A stretch of 64,000 nt of DNA from Haladaptatus sp. DYF46 (GCF_021083305.1 NZ_JAJFAY010000009.1:62001-126000); one strand, 5' to 3'. Counted from the first letter of the stretch, positions 45,791 to 54,600 are shown. Translations and numbers: made by a program. The notes: generated by a model not told the origin, from the letters alone.

Positions 45791-46840
45791 TTACTGCTGC
45801 TGTGCTGAATCCGGTGGAATACTGCTACCCCGCTGGGTGTTTTTCCAATCGATATTCGGTGTGTTGATCTCCTCGTTCGGGATGTGGGCTGCACCTGCTA
45901 ACTCATCAATCGTGAGAATCATCTCGCGGTCGTGCCATTCACGAGTGTGGAATGACTCGATAATCGCTGGAAGGCGACTCTTCGAAATGGGCGTTGCCTC
46001 GAACCCTTGTTCAGTCTTGCTGTTGTAGTAGCGAGTAAACATCCCCGCCACGCCTTCACAGCGGGCTTCGGCCTCGTACTTGTCGGGTGAAACGGCGATT
46101 ATTCGGAGGTTCGTATTGAACGCGTACTTTCCGCGCTGCTGTTCGATGATCTTCGCGGCGTCCTTGTCCTTTTTCGATGCCTCGCGTTCGCGTGGATCGA
46201 GCCATCCCGTTACCGTGTTTTGGCGCAAACCCTCGGCGACATCATCGACGCTCTCACCGCTGCGCAGGAGGCCACCCCCATCGTCGGTCGCCCACTCTTT
46301 GGGTTCCGGCCGAAAGACGACTTGGACGACCACCCGCGTCTCTTCTGGTCCTTGCATTTCGGTCGTCACTTCGCTGTAGGGGTCATGAGTGAACCCATCG
46401 CCTTCGTGATGGCGAATCGGATAGAAGTAGTGACGCTCAATATCGAGTTCCGCAGCGGCCACATAGTCGTCAGTATTGATAGGTGGGAATCCATCACCGT
46501 CCTCGACGGTATGCACGTCTGAGTTCGCATACGCATTTTCCAAGTGTGTCGTGTACTTGATGGCGGCTTTCTCGGTTGCAGCGTGCATGAGGAATTTCAC
46601 ACGGCCTTCATCAAACCAGAGTTCGAACGCGTGATGGTCGCTCACGTTCTTTCCACGAAGCCCCTTTGTCTGCACGTCGTGGATTGACTGCAACAGGCGG
46701 GCCGCGCCCTGGATGCCGTCGTTGTCTTTGTGCGGCGTGATTCGCAGGAGCGTCCCTGGCGTTTCCTCGGCCGGTTGGAAGTACTGCTCGCTGAGTCTAG
46801 ATGCGGTGAACGTGCTGTTCGACCGGCTGAATAGCCCCAT
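45791..46840 (-). CDS. T4SS-associated protein, DUF8128-like
   Basis: 349 residues. No P-loop. Beta and alpha regions (FHTREWHDREMILTIDELAG, YAFNTNLRIIAVSPDKYEAE) lack known motifs. It overlaps the VirB4-like gene by one base (TGATG) and precedes the coupling ATPase by 28 bp. In haloarchaeal elements a protein of this place is regularly found beside the two ATPases; I name the family only tentatively. It may adapt substrate DNA to the coupling protein. Confidence 0.65.
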   Translation of the reverse strand: MGLFSRSNSTFTASRLSEQYFQPAEETPGTLLRITPHKDNDGIQGAARLLQSIHDVQTKGLRGKNVSDHHAFELWFDEGRVKFLMHAATEKAAIKYTTHLENAYANSDVHTVEDGDGFPPINTDDYVAAAELDIERHYFYPIRHHEGDGFTHDPYSEVTTEMQGPEETRVVVQVVFRPEPKEWATDDGGGLLRSGESVDDVAEGLRQNTVTGWLDPREREASKKDKDAAKIIEQQRGKYAFNTNLRIIAVSPDKYEAEARCEGVAGMFTRYYNSKTEQGFEATPISKSRLPAIIESFHTREWHDREMILTIDELAGAAHIPNEEINTPNIDWKNTQRGSSIPPDSAQQQ

Positions 46841-49800
46841 CAGATCTCACCCCATTCGTCCTCGATGTACGGCCGGAACGGCCCGTCCTCACTCGCCTTG
46901 TAGCTATAGATGACGTCCTCGAAGGGAGAGGCTCGTTCTTGAGCGTGCATCCACCCTTCGACGTCCGCGTAATCGACGAGATAGTCAGTGTAACCCAGCC
47001 CATCCTCGCCGCGTTTGGCCTGGCTGGTAATGAAGTTCAGTTGCTCGTCGTTCATCCCAAAGCGCGTCTTCGCGTCCTCTTCCTCCAGCTTGTCCGTGTA
47101 GAAGAACTCGGTCGTCGGGACCTGGCCGAGAATGGCGCGTTTGGACTCTTGCATGTCCTTGTCGTCAGCGCTCGCGAAGTCGCTCGGGCGGTGCGAAAGG
47201 AACCACAGCCCGGCGTTGAAGTGCCGCCAGTGCCGCGCCGACTGTTGGAGCCACGCTAGGATTTCCTTCGACTGAAAGAGGTAGTGCGCTTCGTCGATCA
47301 CGAACAGCGTCTTACTCGGCGCCCGTTTCACCGCCTGGTAGACCTGGCCGAGCATCAACTGGAGCATGGTCGCTTTGTCCGCCGCGGCGCCGAGCCCCTG
47401 GATCTGTTGGAGATCGAGATACGATACTTCACCTGGGCGAATGTGCGCCTCGGATTCCCCGACGAGCGCATCGTGTTCTCCGCCCTGTTTGAAGCCACTG
47501 AGACGGCGAAGGAGCGGGCCCGCGTTCTCTTGGATCTGGGCCTTCTCTAACTCCGAGTCGACGTACTCGCCCGGATTCTCGCCCATGTCGTTGACGGTCT
47601 CCCGGAAATTGGCCATCGTCGGGCTGTTCTCGGCTTTGTGCGTGGTGACGTCCTCTTTCAGCACCCCCGCCTCCTCGTAGGTGGCATTCAGGGCATCGGA
47701 GACGAGCGGCGCGAATTCGCCAGCTTCGTCCCCAATCATGTCGAGGATGAAGTTGCGCGCCTCGGTGAACTTCATATCGTACGGATCCAGGTTCCCCGAT
47801 GCCGCTAACGCTTCCTCGGGCGTTTCCTCGATGTGGAGCGGGTTGATCGTCTGTGAGCCATCCACTGTGATATGCTGGCCGTTCAAGAGTTCGATGAGAC
47901 TCCCGAACTCGCCCATCGTATCGCACAGAATGAGCGTACGGTCCTCGCCTGCCAGATACCAGCGGGTCGCTTGCTTGCCGACGTGGTAGGATTTCCCGCT
48001 GCCGGAGTTCCCGATCGTCAGTCGGTGACCGGGCGCGACCGAGAATTGGTCTTTGATGATTTCGCTGCCGTTCTGGACGTTCCGGCCCTGCTCGACGCCG
48101 TCCTCCTGGTCGATATAGGCGGATACCGGCGGGAAGGCCGCCGCGATAGTCCCCGAAAGGGTGAGCGAATAGCGCTTGCGTGTTGAGACATCCGCGAATT
48201 TGTCCCGTCCGTTCGGCGAACATGACTCGAACAGTTCAGCCTGGCGCTGTTCCGGGGCCAGCACCGTCAGATGAGCGGGTGCGCTTTCGAGGGTGTCCCG
48301 AACGTTGTCGCAGTCGTCTTCGAGCGCCCGGTGTTTCGCGATGTCCAACGTGAGGTCGTCTTCGGTCGCTAGCCCCTCTTCGATTCGCTCCTCGGCTTTA
48401 TCGAGCGCCTGCCGAGTACCAGCCCGAACCGTCACGTACCCGCTCAAATCCCACGGTTGGGCTTGCGTGTGGTGGAGAAGTTTGTACATCTTCACGTATG
48501 GGTCCAGGTCGTCTTCGACGAGAATCGCCGAGACGTCGCTCACGTCTTTGCGCTCGTCGATGTTCGCGTCAATCTCCCCGATTGTGTCCTTCAACTCCAG
48601 CTCGGTCATGCGTTTGTCCCGCTCGCGAACGTCCAAACAGACGTCCACATCCACGCCTCGCATGGTGTAGATCTGCTCCAGGAATTTCTCGCGTGGCTCG
48701 ACCGGCCAATCAGCAATCCAGTAGGTTCGGCAGTACTGTTGCCCCGTTCGAACGTAGCCATCGCGAGCGTCGAAGGTTTGCGGGGCCAGGAGTTCCTGTA
48801 CCCGATCATGAGCCAAACCGGTGCCACCGTCGTCGCCACCCGTGAGCGGAGCGAGCAACCCTTCGCGAACCTGCGCGAGGAACGACGTGTCTTCGTCGGC
48901 GTCCTCATCCGCGTGCGTACTCGTTGCGACTGGTTGCGAGACGGTACCGCCGTCCGTTGTCGCTTCGACCCTCGCGACGTCTGCGACGCCCGTCCGTGGT
49001 GTATCGGTTGCATTCACGGCTTCCGGGCGCGGACTGTCGCCCTTCTCGGCACTATGCGGCCATACCGCGGCATCGATATCTTTCGTCACCCGTTCAGTGT
49101 CGAAGGAGTGTTCCGTACCGCTCCAGTAGCGGCCCAGGAGAAGCGCATGCTCAGCCGGACCCACTTGGGTGGTCTCACACCCGTCAGTGCTCCCGAACGC
49201 CCGACAGAGGCGAGACAGGCGGGTTTTCACTTCCCGCTGCATCCGCCGCCGCTTTGCCTCCCACTGTTCATCGTCGCCGCCGAATAGCAGCGAGCGAATC
49301 TCGCTCTCGTCGGTCATATCCGACACGGCGACTTCGTCTGGGCGAACCTCGACGACGAGATAGTGCTGCCACTCGCGAGCGTCGAAGCGGGGGAAATCGG
49401 TGTTCTCGGTCCACTGAATGACGCTCCGTAACAGTTCGCGGGCCAGTTTCCATTCCTCGCCGGCGTACTCCGAGGAATAGAGCTTCGAACGATATTTCTC
49501 GGTGACGTCGCGCGGGTCGATTTCCAGCGCGGAACTGAATAGGCGGAAACTGAAATCGCTCACGTGCTGGTCGAGTTCAGTTCGAACTCGGCCGATCATT
49601 TCTCGCGCCTCGCTCTCTTTCTGCATCGCCGTATTCCGACCAGAAATCCGCGCCAGTGCAACGAGACGGCCATCCTCCATTTCGGCGGTGCCATCAGCGT
49701 GGATCCGCTTCACGCCATGGACAGTCGCCGCTTCGTCGCCCGTTTTCGGCAGGGTGCGGCTAGCCTTCAACTGGGCGAGCGGGCCCTTAATCCGGTCCAA

Positions 49801-50058
49801 TCCCGAGGTGTACTCGTCGGAAGAGATCGCGAGCCCGAAGGCGCCAAGGCCACCCAGCGCGCCGACACCGGCGCCCACTGCAGAGGGGACAAGTGGGGCG
49901 CCGAATAGGGCAGCGAGGCCACTAACGCCCATCAGACCGGCACCTGGGGCACTGTAGAGCATATCGTTCACGTTGAATCCGTGAAAGTCGAGACTGGAGT
50001 CGACGTAGGGCGGGACGAGTTGTGTCGGGTCTTTCGGCGTGTCTTCGTTGGTTGTCAT
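46840..50058 (-). CDS. VirB4-like T4SS ATPase
   Basis: 1,072 residues. A Gly/Ala-rich hydrophobic stretch at 35-78 (GAGLMGVSGLAALFGAPLVP) may anchor it. The N-terminal half has no motif. The ATPase half has Walker A IGNSGSGKS near 680 and Walker B TLFVIDEAHYLFQS near 918, followed by LWFLSHRPSDF, a typical VirB4/HerA arrangement. It would energise pilus assembly or DNA transfer at the membrane. The RNA-like repeat at 50065-50113 lies directly before its start codon. Confidence 0.88.
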   Translation of the reverse strand: MTTNEDTPKDPTQLVPPYVDSSLDFHGFNVNDMLYSAPGAGLMGVSGLAALFGAPLVPSAVGAGVGALGGLGAFGLAISSDEYTSGLDRIKGPLAQLKASRTLPKTGDEAATVHGVKRIHADGTAEMEDGRLVALARISGRNTAMQKESEAREMIGRVRTELDQHVSDFSFRLFSSALEIDPRDVTEKYRSKLYSSEYAGEEWKLARELLRSVIQWTENTDFPRFDAREWQHYLVVEVRPDEVAVSDMTDESEIRSLLFGGDDEQWEAKRRRMQREVKTRLSRLCRAFGSTDGCETTQVGPAEHALLLGRYWSGTEHSFDTERVTKDIDAAVWPHSAEKGDSPRPEAVNATDTPRTGVADVARVEATTDGGTVSQPVATSTHADEDADEDTSFLAQVREGLLAPLTGGDDGGTGLAHDRVQELLAPQTFDARDGYVRTGQQYCRTYWIADWPVEPREKFLEQIYTMRGVDVDVCLDVRERDKRMTELELKDTIGEIDANIDERKDVSDVSAILVEDDLDPYVKMYKLLHHTQAQPWDLSGYVTVRAGTRQALDKAEERIEEGLATEDDLTLDIAKHRALEDDCDNVRDTLESAPAHLTVLAPEQRQAELFESCSPNGRDKFADVSTRKRYSLTLSGTIAAAFPPVSAYIDQEDGVEQGRNVQNGSEIIKDQFSVAPGHRLTIGNSGSGKSYHVGKQATRWYLAGEDRTLILCDTMGEFGSLIELLNGQHITVDGSQTINPLHIEETPEEALAASGNLDPYDMKFTEARNFILDMIGDEAGEFAPLVSDALNATYEEAGVLKEDVTTHKAENSPTMANFRETVNDMGENPGEYVDSELEKAQIQENAGPLLRRLSGFKQGGEHDALVGESEAHIRPGEVSYLDLQQIQGLGAAADKATMLQLMLGQVYQAVKRAPSKTLFVIDEAHYLFQSKEILAWLQQSARHWRHFNAGLWFLSHRPSDFASADDKDMQESKRAILGQVPTTEFFYTDKLEEEDAKTRFGMNDEQLNFITSQAKRGEDGLGYTDYLVDYADVEGWMHAQERASPFEDVIYSYKASEDGPFRPYIEDEWGEI

Positions 50059-50064
50059 GGGTAA

Positions 50065-50113
50065 GGCCCGTTTCCCAGCCTTGCACTGGGACGGCGGCGT
50101 GAACCGAAACGGG
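50065..50113 (-). repeat. 49-bp intergenic hairpin element, copy 1
   Basis: Begins GGCCCGTTTCCCAG and ends GAACCGAAACGGG on the plus strand. Outer arms CCCGTTTC and GAAACGGG pair perfectly; the inner CCCAG and CTGGG pair too. It lies 7 bp before the VirB4-like start. The second copy (50448-50496) differs at four positions, one of which changes an A-U into a G-U pair. It may be a structured leader, a processing site or a regulatory RNA element in the T4SS transcript. Confidence 0.75.
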
Positions 50114-50138
50114 TCGTAAACCTCTCGTGAGATCTACT

Positions 50139-50441
50139 TCAACGACTGAACCTGAGACCGAAGCCAAGGGTACCGAGACAGATCCCAACCACAAACCACT
50201 CCGAGGCCAATACTGGGCGGAAATGGGTGAAGATAGACATACCTCCGAGTGCGCACCCTGAGAGCCGAGATGTCTCTTTCGTCATCGAAAGCGGACAAAC
50301 TGGGAGCACGGAGAGGACAGGAACGACGACGAGCAAGGCACCTACGAGAAACAGCACAGTCCCAAGTGCCGAAAGGCGCATGTCAGGAAGAATCTCATCG
50401 GTGGACTCGTTCTGACGTCGTTCCGCTGAATGTTCTGTCAT
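50139..50441 (-). CDS. small membrane protein of T4SS operon
   Basis: 100 residues. LGTVLFLVGALLVVVPVLSV and EWFVVGICLGTLGFGLRFSR are two membrane helices; the start MTEHSAERRQNESTDEILPD is cytoplasmic. It lies between the two 49-bp repeat elements. No family recognised. Its place suggests a minor channel or pilus-assembly component. Confidence 0.65.
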   Translation of the reverse strand: MTEHSAERRQNESTDEILPDMRLSALGTVLFLVGALLVVVPVLSVLPVCPLSMTKETSRLSGCALGGMSIFTHFRPVLASEWFVVGICLGTLGFGLRFSR

Positions 50442-50447
50442 TGTTGA

Positions 50448-50496
50448 GGCCCGTTTCCCAGCCTTGCACTGGGATGGTGGCGTGAACCGGAACGGG
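50448..50496 (-). repeat. 49-bp intergenic hairpin element, copy 2
   Basis: Same element as at 50065-50113, with the changes acGGCgg to atGGTgg and GAACCG-A to GAACCG-G. It lies 6 bp upstream of the start of the membrane gene at 50139-50441 and just after the 48-residue P-loop frame. Two copies within 400 bp of one operon argue for a function. Confidence 0.75.
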
Positions 50497-50498
50497 GG

Positions 50499-50645
50499 TT
50501 AGTCGTCGTGCTGTTCTGCATACCACCGAGCCACATTCGCGGCCATCAGCCGGGATTTCCCGATTCCGGTCTGTCCAAGTGTGATTCGGTGGTATCCGTC
50601 GTCTTCTGCCAGTTCGAACGGGTCGGCTGTGGTATCATCTGTCAT
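50499..50645 (-). CDS. 48-residue P-loop mini-protein
   Basis: The ATG at 50645 opens MTDDTTADPFELAEDDGYHR, ITLGQTGIGKSRLMAANVAR and WYAEQHDD. GQTGIGKS is a Walker A motif. The segment resembles the start of the VirB4 ATPase core (HRLTIGNSGSGKSYHVGKQA), including the following ARWY/TRWY. All other ATPase parts are absent. It lies 6 bp from the gene at 50652 and so in the operon. It may be a functional decoy or nucleotide sensor, or the remnant of a second ATPase. Confidence 0.65.
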   Translation of the reverse strand: MTDDTTADPFELAEDDGYHRITLGQTGIGKSRLMAANVARWYAEQHDD

Positions 50646-50651
50646 AGTTGA

Positions 50652-52052
50652 TCACTCGTATCGCTGAAGGATATCGCGACCACGGTTCAGTTCGTAATCA
50701 GCGCGCTCCTGTTCTTCGCGGGCAGCTTGGGCGTCGATGCCGCCGTCAGCATTCAGTGCGTTATCGACCGAGTGGTAGTTCACCGTCTCATTGTCCGCTG
50801 ACGAGCCAGCGCTAAACGTCGAATTCTCTGACTGCTCCCAACTCGACCCATCGTCGCTGCGATAGTCCTGGTACTTCTCATGGACCGCATGGCCGACGCG
50901 CTCACCGGCCTTGTCAACGTATTCGCCCGCCTTTCGCTGGTTTGACGCGGAGGTGCCGAGCGCGACCGACGCCGCGTCGTTCGCATGCGCGAGCATCTCC
51001 TTCGGGAGAATGACCAAGGCGAAGACGAGCCCGCCAACAACGAGGACAAACGTCTCCAGAATACCGAGCGCCCCTGACGTCCAGGGCAAATCGGCAAGCA
51101 ACCGAAGGACGAGTGCCTGAAAGAGCTTCGTGACGATCACGACGCCAAAGAGGTAGACGAACGTGTCGCCGATGCTCTTCAGGAACCCGGAGAAGCACCG
51201 GCACGACCAGGCGAGCGGCCATAAGAACACGCTCAAGTAAATGAGGGCGCGCTCAAGGCCGAGGACGAGAATCCCGACCGCGATCGTCCCCGATTGTATC
51301 AATCCAAGGAGCGCACCGACGCCAATCCCGACGCCCAGCTTCGCGAGTTTCGAGTTCGTCCGAATGAACTCAGCACCATCAGGAGCGACCGACATGGCTG
51401 TTTCATTCGCGAGGTGGAGGATGAGCGGGGGGATAATCCAGGTCGTCGCGACCATGAGAAACGCGATACCGACACGCTTCCAGGCCTGGCGCTTTTCGTA
51501 CGGGTCCGAGCGGTAGAACGACATACCGAACCCGGCCATGAGCGCCACCGCAGCGAGGCCAGAGGTCCACCGAGCGGCTGTATACACACCGGGCCACAGG
51601 CCATTCTGCGGATTGACCCACGTACTCGGTTTGTCGGCTTGCCCGGGCGCTGGCACTGCCGCGACGCTATCACGAACCGTATTCGCGATGCCTTTCCCGA
51701 TGCCGAGGAAGATTCCAGCGATCGCTTTGAGCTGGCCCTTCGCCATGTCGACCGGGTTAATCGATGGGACTAGCCCACCGCCACCACCGCCAAGGATGTC
51801 GTCGACAAGGCCCCCGCCGCCGTCCTTGCCATTCCCGCCGCTCGTCGAGTTGTTCCCGCTCGTCGTTGTCGTCGCGTTAGCCGGCGGTGACGTTTGCCCG
51901 GCGCCAGGGAGACCGATCCAGTGGTTCTGCTCGGTGGTCGAGTTGTTCGCCGCGGCTGATTGGGCGCCGACGGGTGTAGCGAGTAGTACGACTATCGCGA
52001 CGAGACAGAGCGCCGGCAGCCAGCTGGTGTTACGATTCCATATCATGGTCAA
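50652..52052 (-). CDS. VirB6-like polytopic membrane protein
   Basis: 466 residues. A Sec signal (WLPALCLVAIVVLLATPVGA), a Gly/Thr/Asn-rich outer linker and then seven or so membrane segments (LAAVALMAGFGMSFYRSDPY, VGALLGLIQSGTIAVGILVL) are followed by a cytoplasmic acidic tail. That pattern fits VirB6/TrbL-type channel proteins of conjugation systems. The start is at 52052 or six bases later. It is next to the pilin-like gene at 52071. Confidence 0.78.
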   Translation of the reverse strand: MTMIWNRNTSWLPALCLVAIVVLLATPVGAQSAAANNSTTEQNHWIGLPGAGQTSPPANATTTTSGNNSTSGGNGKDGGGGLVDDILGGGGGGLVPSINPVDMAKGQLKAIAGIFLGIGKGIANTVRDSVAAVPAPGQADKPSTWVNPQNGLWPGVYTAARWTSGLAAVALMAGFGMSFYRSDPYEKRQAWKRVGIAFLMVATTWIIPPLILHLANETAMSVAPDGAEFIRTNSKLAKLGVGIGVGALLGLIQSGTIAVGILVLGLERALIYLSVFLWPLAWSCRCFSGFLKSIGDTFVYLFGVVIVTKLFQALVLRLLADLPWTSGALGILETFVLVVGGLVFALVILPKEMLAHANDAASVALGTSASNQRKAGEYVDKAGERVGHAVHEKYQDYRSDDGSSWEQSENSTFSAGSSADNETVNYHSVDNALNADGGIDAQAAREEQERADYELNRGRDILQRYE

Positions 52053-52070
52053 AAGAGTGAGCCAGGTGGC

Positions 52071-52562
52071 TCACATGATGTTCGCGAAATTCACGCACGA
52101 CAGCGTGCTCACTCCCGCTTTGTCGATCACGACCGCAAACAGCGGGAAGAACCACGCGCCAAGGAACGTGATAATCGCGCCCTTGAGCGCTTCGCGGCCC
52201 TCTTTCTTTTTGTCCGACCGGGCACTCCCCATCTTGTTCACGGCGATTGCACCGCGAAACGCCGAGAGGAGAATCATCCCAAGCGTGATCATCCCGAACG
52301 CGAGTGTGATCACAGGACCAAGCCCAGACGAGCACATCACGTCACTCGCCTCGTTGGTTGCTTGGGCTGCCACCGGCGCCGAGAAGACCGAAGTGACAGT
52401 GATGATGACAGCTCCCTGATGGATGTAGCGATCGGGGATGGCGTGCCACTTCTCGTTAAGTATGTTCTTACGGGAACGGTACTTCTTAATCGCCCGGAGA
52501 CGGGCTTTCGAGAGCTGTTCGCTGACGAATCCCAGCCTGATTTTTTCGCGGTATTTGGACAT
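52071..52562 (-). CDS. VirB2/pilin-like membrane protein
   Basis: 163 residues. A 50-residue basic N-terminus precedes a signal-like helix (GAVIITVTSVFSAPVAAQA) and then two helices (GPVITLAFGMITLGMILLSA, GAIITFLGAWFFPLFAVVID) joined by a short positive loop (NKMGSARSDKKKEGR). Such a two-helix mature part with a cleavable leader is the layout of VirB2/TrbC pilins. It is the first gene of the T4SS-like operon, divergent from the regulator at 52686. Confidence 0.7.
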   Translation of the reverse strand: MSKYREKIRLGFVSEQLSKARLRAIKKYRSRKNILNEKWHAIPDRYIHQGAVIITVTSVFSAPVAAQATNEASDVMCSSGLGPVITLAFGMITLGMILLSAFRGAIAVNKMGSARSDKKKEGREALKGAIITFLGAWFFPLFAVVIDKAGVSTLSCVNFANIM

Positions 52563-52596
52563 AATGCAATGTGGAATATATCATCTCATCACATAT

Positions 52597-52657
52597 AGGT
52601 TACGGACACAGTGGGTTAGTTATAGTTTACGGTCTAACCCACTGTGTCCGTAAACCT
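52597..52657. promoter_or_regulatory. 61-bp inverted repeat, operator or promoter
   Basis: The 23-bp left arm (52597-52619) and the 24-bp right arm (52634-52657) are reverse complements except for one inserted T; part of the arm is ACGGACACAGTGGGTTAG. They surround the 14-bp TTATAGTTTACGGT. The pair lies exactly between the T4SS operon start (52562) and the winged-helix gene (52686), so it probably is the operator for both. Confidence 0.8.
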
Positions 52658-52685
52658 ATTAACAGAGGAGACGAGAATATTTTTC

Positions 52686-52931
52686 ATGACTGTTAGCAAA
52701 CCCAGTACTATGGTTAGTCTCACAGAGGTCGACAAGGAGATTATTGCACTACTACGCGACGGGCGGGCGACGCAGTCCTACATCGTAGATGAAACGGGCC
52801 GCTCCCGACAGTATATTCATAACCGGCTGGGAATCTTGGCGGCCGCAGAGATTGTGGAAAACATTCATCCAAAGACAGCACTATACGAATTAATAGACGA
52901 TCCGCTCGAAGGAGAGGAAAACGGAGCGTAA
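52686..52931 (+). CDS. winged-helix repressor, paralog of 22401
   Basis: 81 residues from the ATG at 52686 (or 73 from 52710). EVDKEIIALLRDGRATQSYI, VDETGRSRQYIHNRLGILAA and HPKTALYELIDDP align throughout with the 22401 protein. It faces the T4SS-like operon across the 61-bp palindrome. The same arrangement at 22.3 kb implies both elements share a control scheme. It is likely the repressor of transfer genes. Confidence 0.82.
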   Translation: MTVSKPSTMVSLTEVDKEIIALLRDGRATQSYIVDETGRSRQYIHNRLGILAAAEIVENIHPKTALYELIDDPLEGEENGA

Positions 52932-52937
52932 GGGACC

Positions 52938-53225
52938 ATGCAAATTCCGCCACTATCGATCAAGCCACGAAACGAAAGCGCGCGGCAAGCAATGCGTCGG
53001 CACTTCGCGATACTCATCGGCCTTCTGAAAGTCGTTCTCGTCGGGAGCATTATTCAGATCGTCGTGCTCGCCTGTGCGTGGGCGCTTGGCCGGCATGTCC
53101 TCCACTACTCGAGCACTGCCACTGGCTGGATGGTAATCCTCTCGTGGTTCATTGCGGCGTACTTCATCAAACTCTATGGGCGGAGCATCTTCCCAGTGAA
53201 TGCTGATCAGTTCACCCGAGTTTGA
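52938..53225 (+). CDS. small membrane protein
   Basis: 95 residues. LIGLLKVVLVGSIIQIVVLA and TATGWMVILSWFIAAYFIKL are two helices flanked by basic N-terminal and polar C-terminal parts. It follows the regulator by 6 bp on the same strand, so it is probably cotranscribed. It may be an entry-exclusion or regulatory membrane protein, by position only. Confidence 0.6.
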   Translation: MQIPPLSIKPRNESARQAMRRHFAILIGLLKVVLVGSIIQIVVLACAWALGRHVLHYSSTATGWMVILSWFIAAYFIKLYGRSIFPVNADQFTRV

Positions 53226-53235
53226 AGCACAGAAC

Positions 53236-54600
53236 TCACGCGATCTTTTCGCCGTCGAGAAACACGTTCTTGAGCGTCGCGCCTCCGTTCCGAATGACTC
53301 GGGCCTTTGTCGCATTCCACCCGGGCGTTTTGATTACGAAGTTTTTGACCGTCGCCTGACCGACGCCTTCGTCGACGACGAGTGCCTCCATCGGCGTATC
53401 CTTGATCGTCACCTCCACATTTTGGATCACTGCTTTCTCAACACCGTGCAACGCTGTGAGCGACCACCCAGTCGGCTTTGTCTGGACGATTTTCGTATTC
53501 GAGACAGTACACGTGCCGTCGTCAATGCGAATCGGGCGTTGTTCGTAGTAGAACTCCTCGCCAAACGAGCGATCGGTCACAACGACACAGTTGTGGATTC
53601 GTGAGTTATCGCCGCCGATTCGGATATTCGACGCCTGACTGTTCGCCGCGATGCAGTTCACGACCTCGACCGTGCCATCGCCCGTTCCAGGCTGGCCACC
53701 AATTACGTAGATGCCGTTGTCCGGCCACCCGCCGAATAACGAGTTCTCGACGCGGAGGTATCCCTGTGCCTTTGGATGCATTGTGATCCCTGATGTCGCC
53801 CACGAACGGCCAGCATATGGGCCACCGTCGTACGTATCCCGTGTATTGATCGTCTTCTGGTAGGTGAGGCCACCAAAGCGAAAATCGACGTTACTCACGC
53901 GGGCTCGGGCTTCTTCTGTGGCAGGATTTACCCGAAGTGGTCCCTGACAGCCGAGCGAATGCATGCCGACTTGGCGAAGCGAGCGAATCTCCGACGTCCC
54001 CGCCGTATGGTGATTCAATACCTGTATCCCTTGGTTATCCCCGCGCCAATCGAGCGTGAAGCCACCGAAAAGGAACTTGCCTCGATGTGGATTATCGGGG
54101 ATTCCGATTTTGAAGTGCTGGGCAGGACCGTGGAACTCGCCCGCTGTCACATCGAATCCATGGATTGCATCCACTTTCCCGTGAACGAGTGTCGCGTTCT
54201 GCCCGATAATGCCGAGGTTCTGAAGCCCGACGCGGCGAACCTGACTGTTCATCTTGTACCGTCCGGGTGGGAAATAGAGAAGCGTATCACTCCCGATCTC
54301 GCGCTGGATGACGGGCGAAACGTCCTCATCACCAGTCGGGTCTGCGCCTGCTTTCGCCATGTTCACAACGTTCTGGAACTCGCCACGCCACGGTTTTGGA
54401 TCGACCGATCCGAAATTACCGGTCGTTGCGTTTGTGCTGTCATTTGTCGGCCCTGTGGACGGGACGCTCCCATCGCTCGCGCCCGTTGGGAGGAGACAGC
54501 CTGACAGAGCTGTCGCTCCAGCACTTGCGCCTGTCGCGAGAAACGCCCGTCTGCTGTACGATTCGCGGTTACCTTTGTTAGCGATTGGAGGTGGTGTCAT
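53236..54600 (-). CDS. Tat lipoprotein with parallel beta-helix (pectate-lyase-like) fold
   Basis: 454 residues. SRRAFLATGASAGATALSGC is a Tat signal with lipobox. Repeated segments such as GGTVEVVNCIAANSQASNIRI (see positions about 310-330) and NSRIHNCVVVTDRSFGEEF look like right-handed beta-helix coils. The N-terminal part (SDTLLYFPPGRYKMNSQVRR) is the entry cap typical of pectin-lyase-like proteins. It is anchored on the outer surface. Catalytic residues cannot be assigned. It could help cell contact in transfer. Confidence 0.75.
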   Translation of the reverse strand: MTPPPIANKGNRESYSRRAFLATGASAGATALSGCLLPTGASDGSVPSTGPTNDSTNATTGNFGSVDPKPWRGEFQNVVNMAKAGADPTGDEDVSPVIQREIGSDTLLYFPPGRYKMNSQVRRVGLQNLGIIGQNATLVHGKVDAIHGFDVTAGEFHGPAQHFKIGIPDNPHRGKFLFGGFTLDWRGDNQGIQVLNHHTAGTSEIRSLRQVGMHSLGCQGPLRVNPATEEARARVSNVDFRFGGLTYQKTINTRDTYDGGPYAGRSWATSGITMHPKAQGYLRVENSLFGGWPDNGIYVIGGQPGTGDGTVEVVNCIAANSQASNIRIGGDNSRIHNCVVVTDRSFGEEFYYEQRPIRIDDGTCTVSNTKIVQTKPTGWSLTALHGVEKAVIQNVEVTIKDTPMEALVVDEGVGQATVKNFVIKTPGWNATKARVIRNGGATLKNVFLDGEKIA

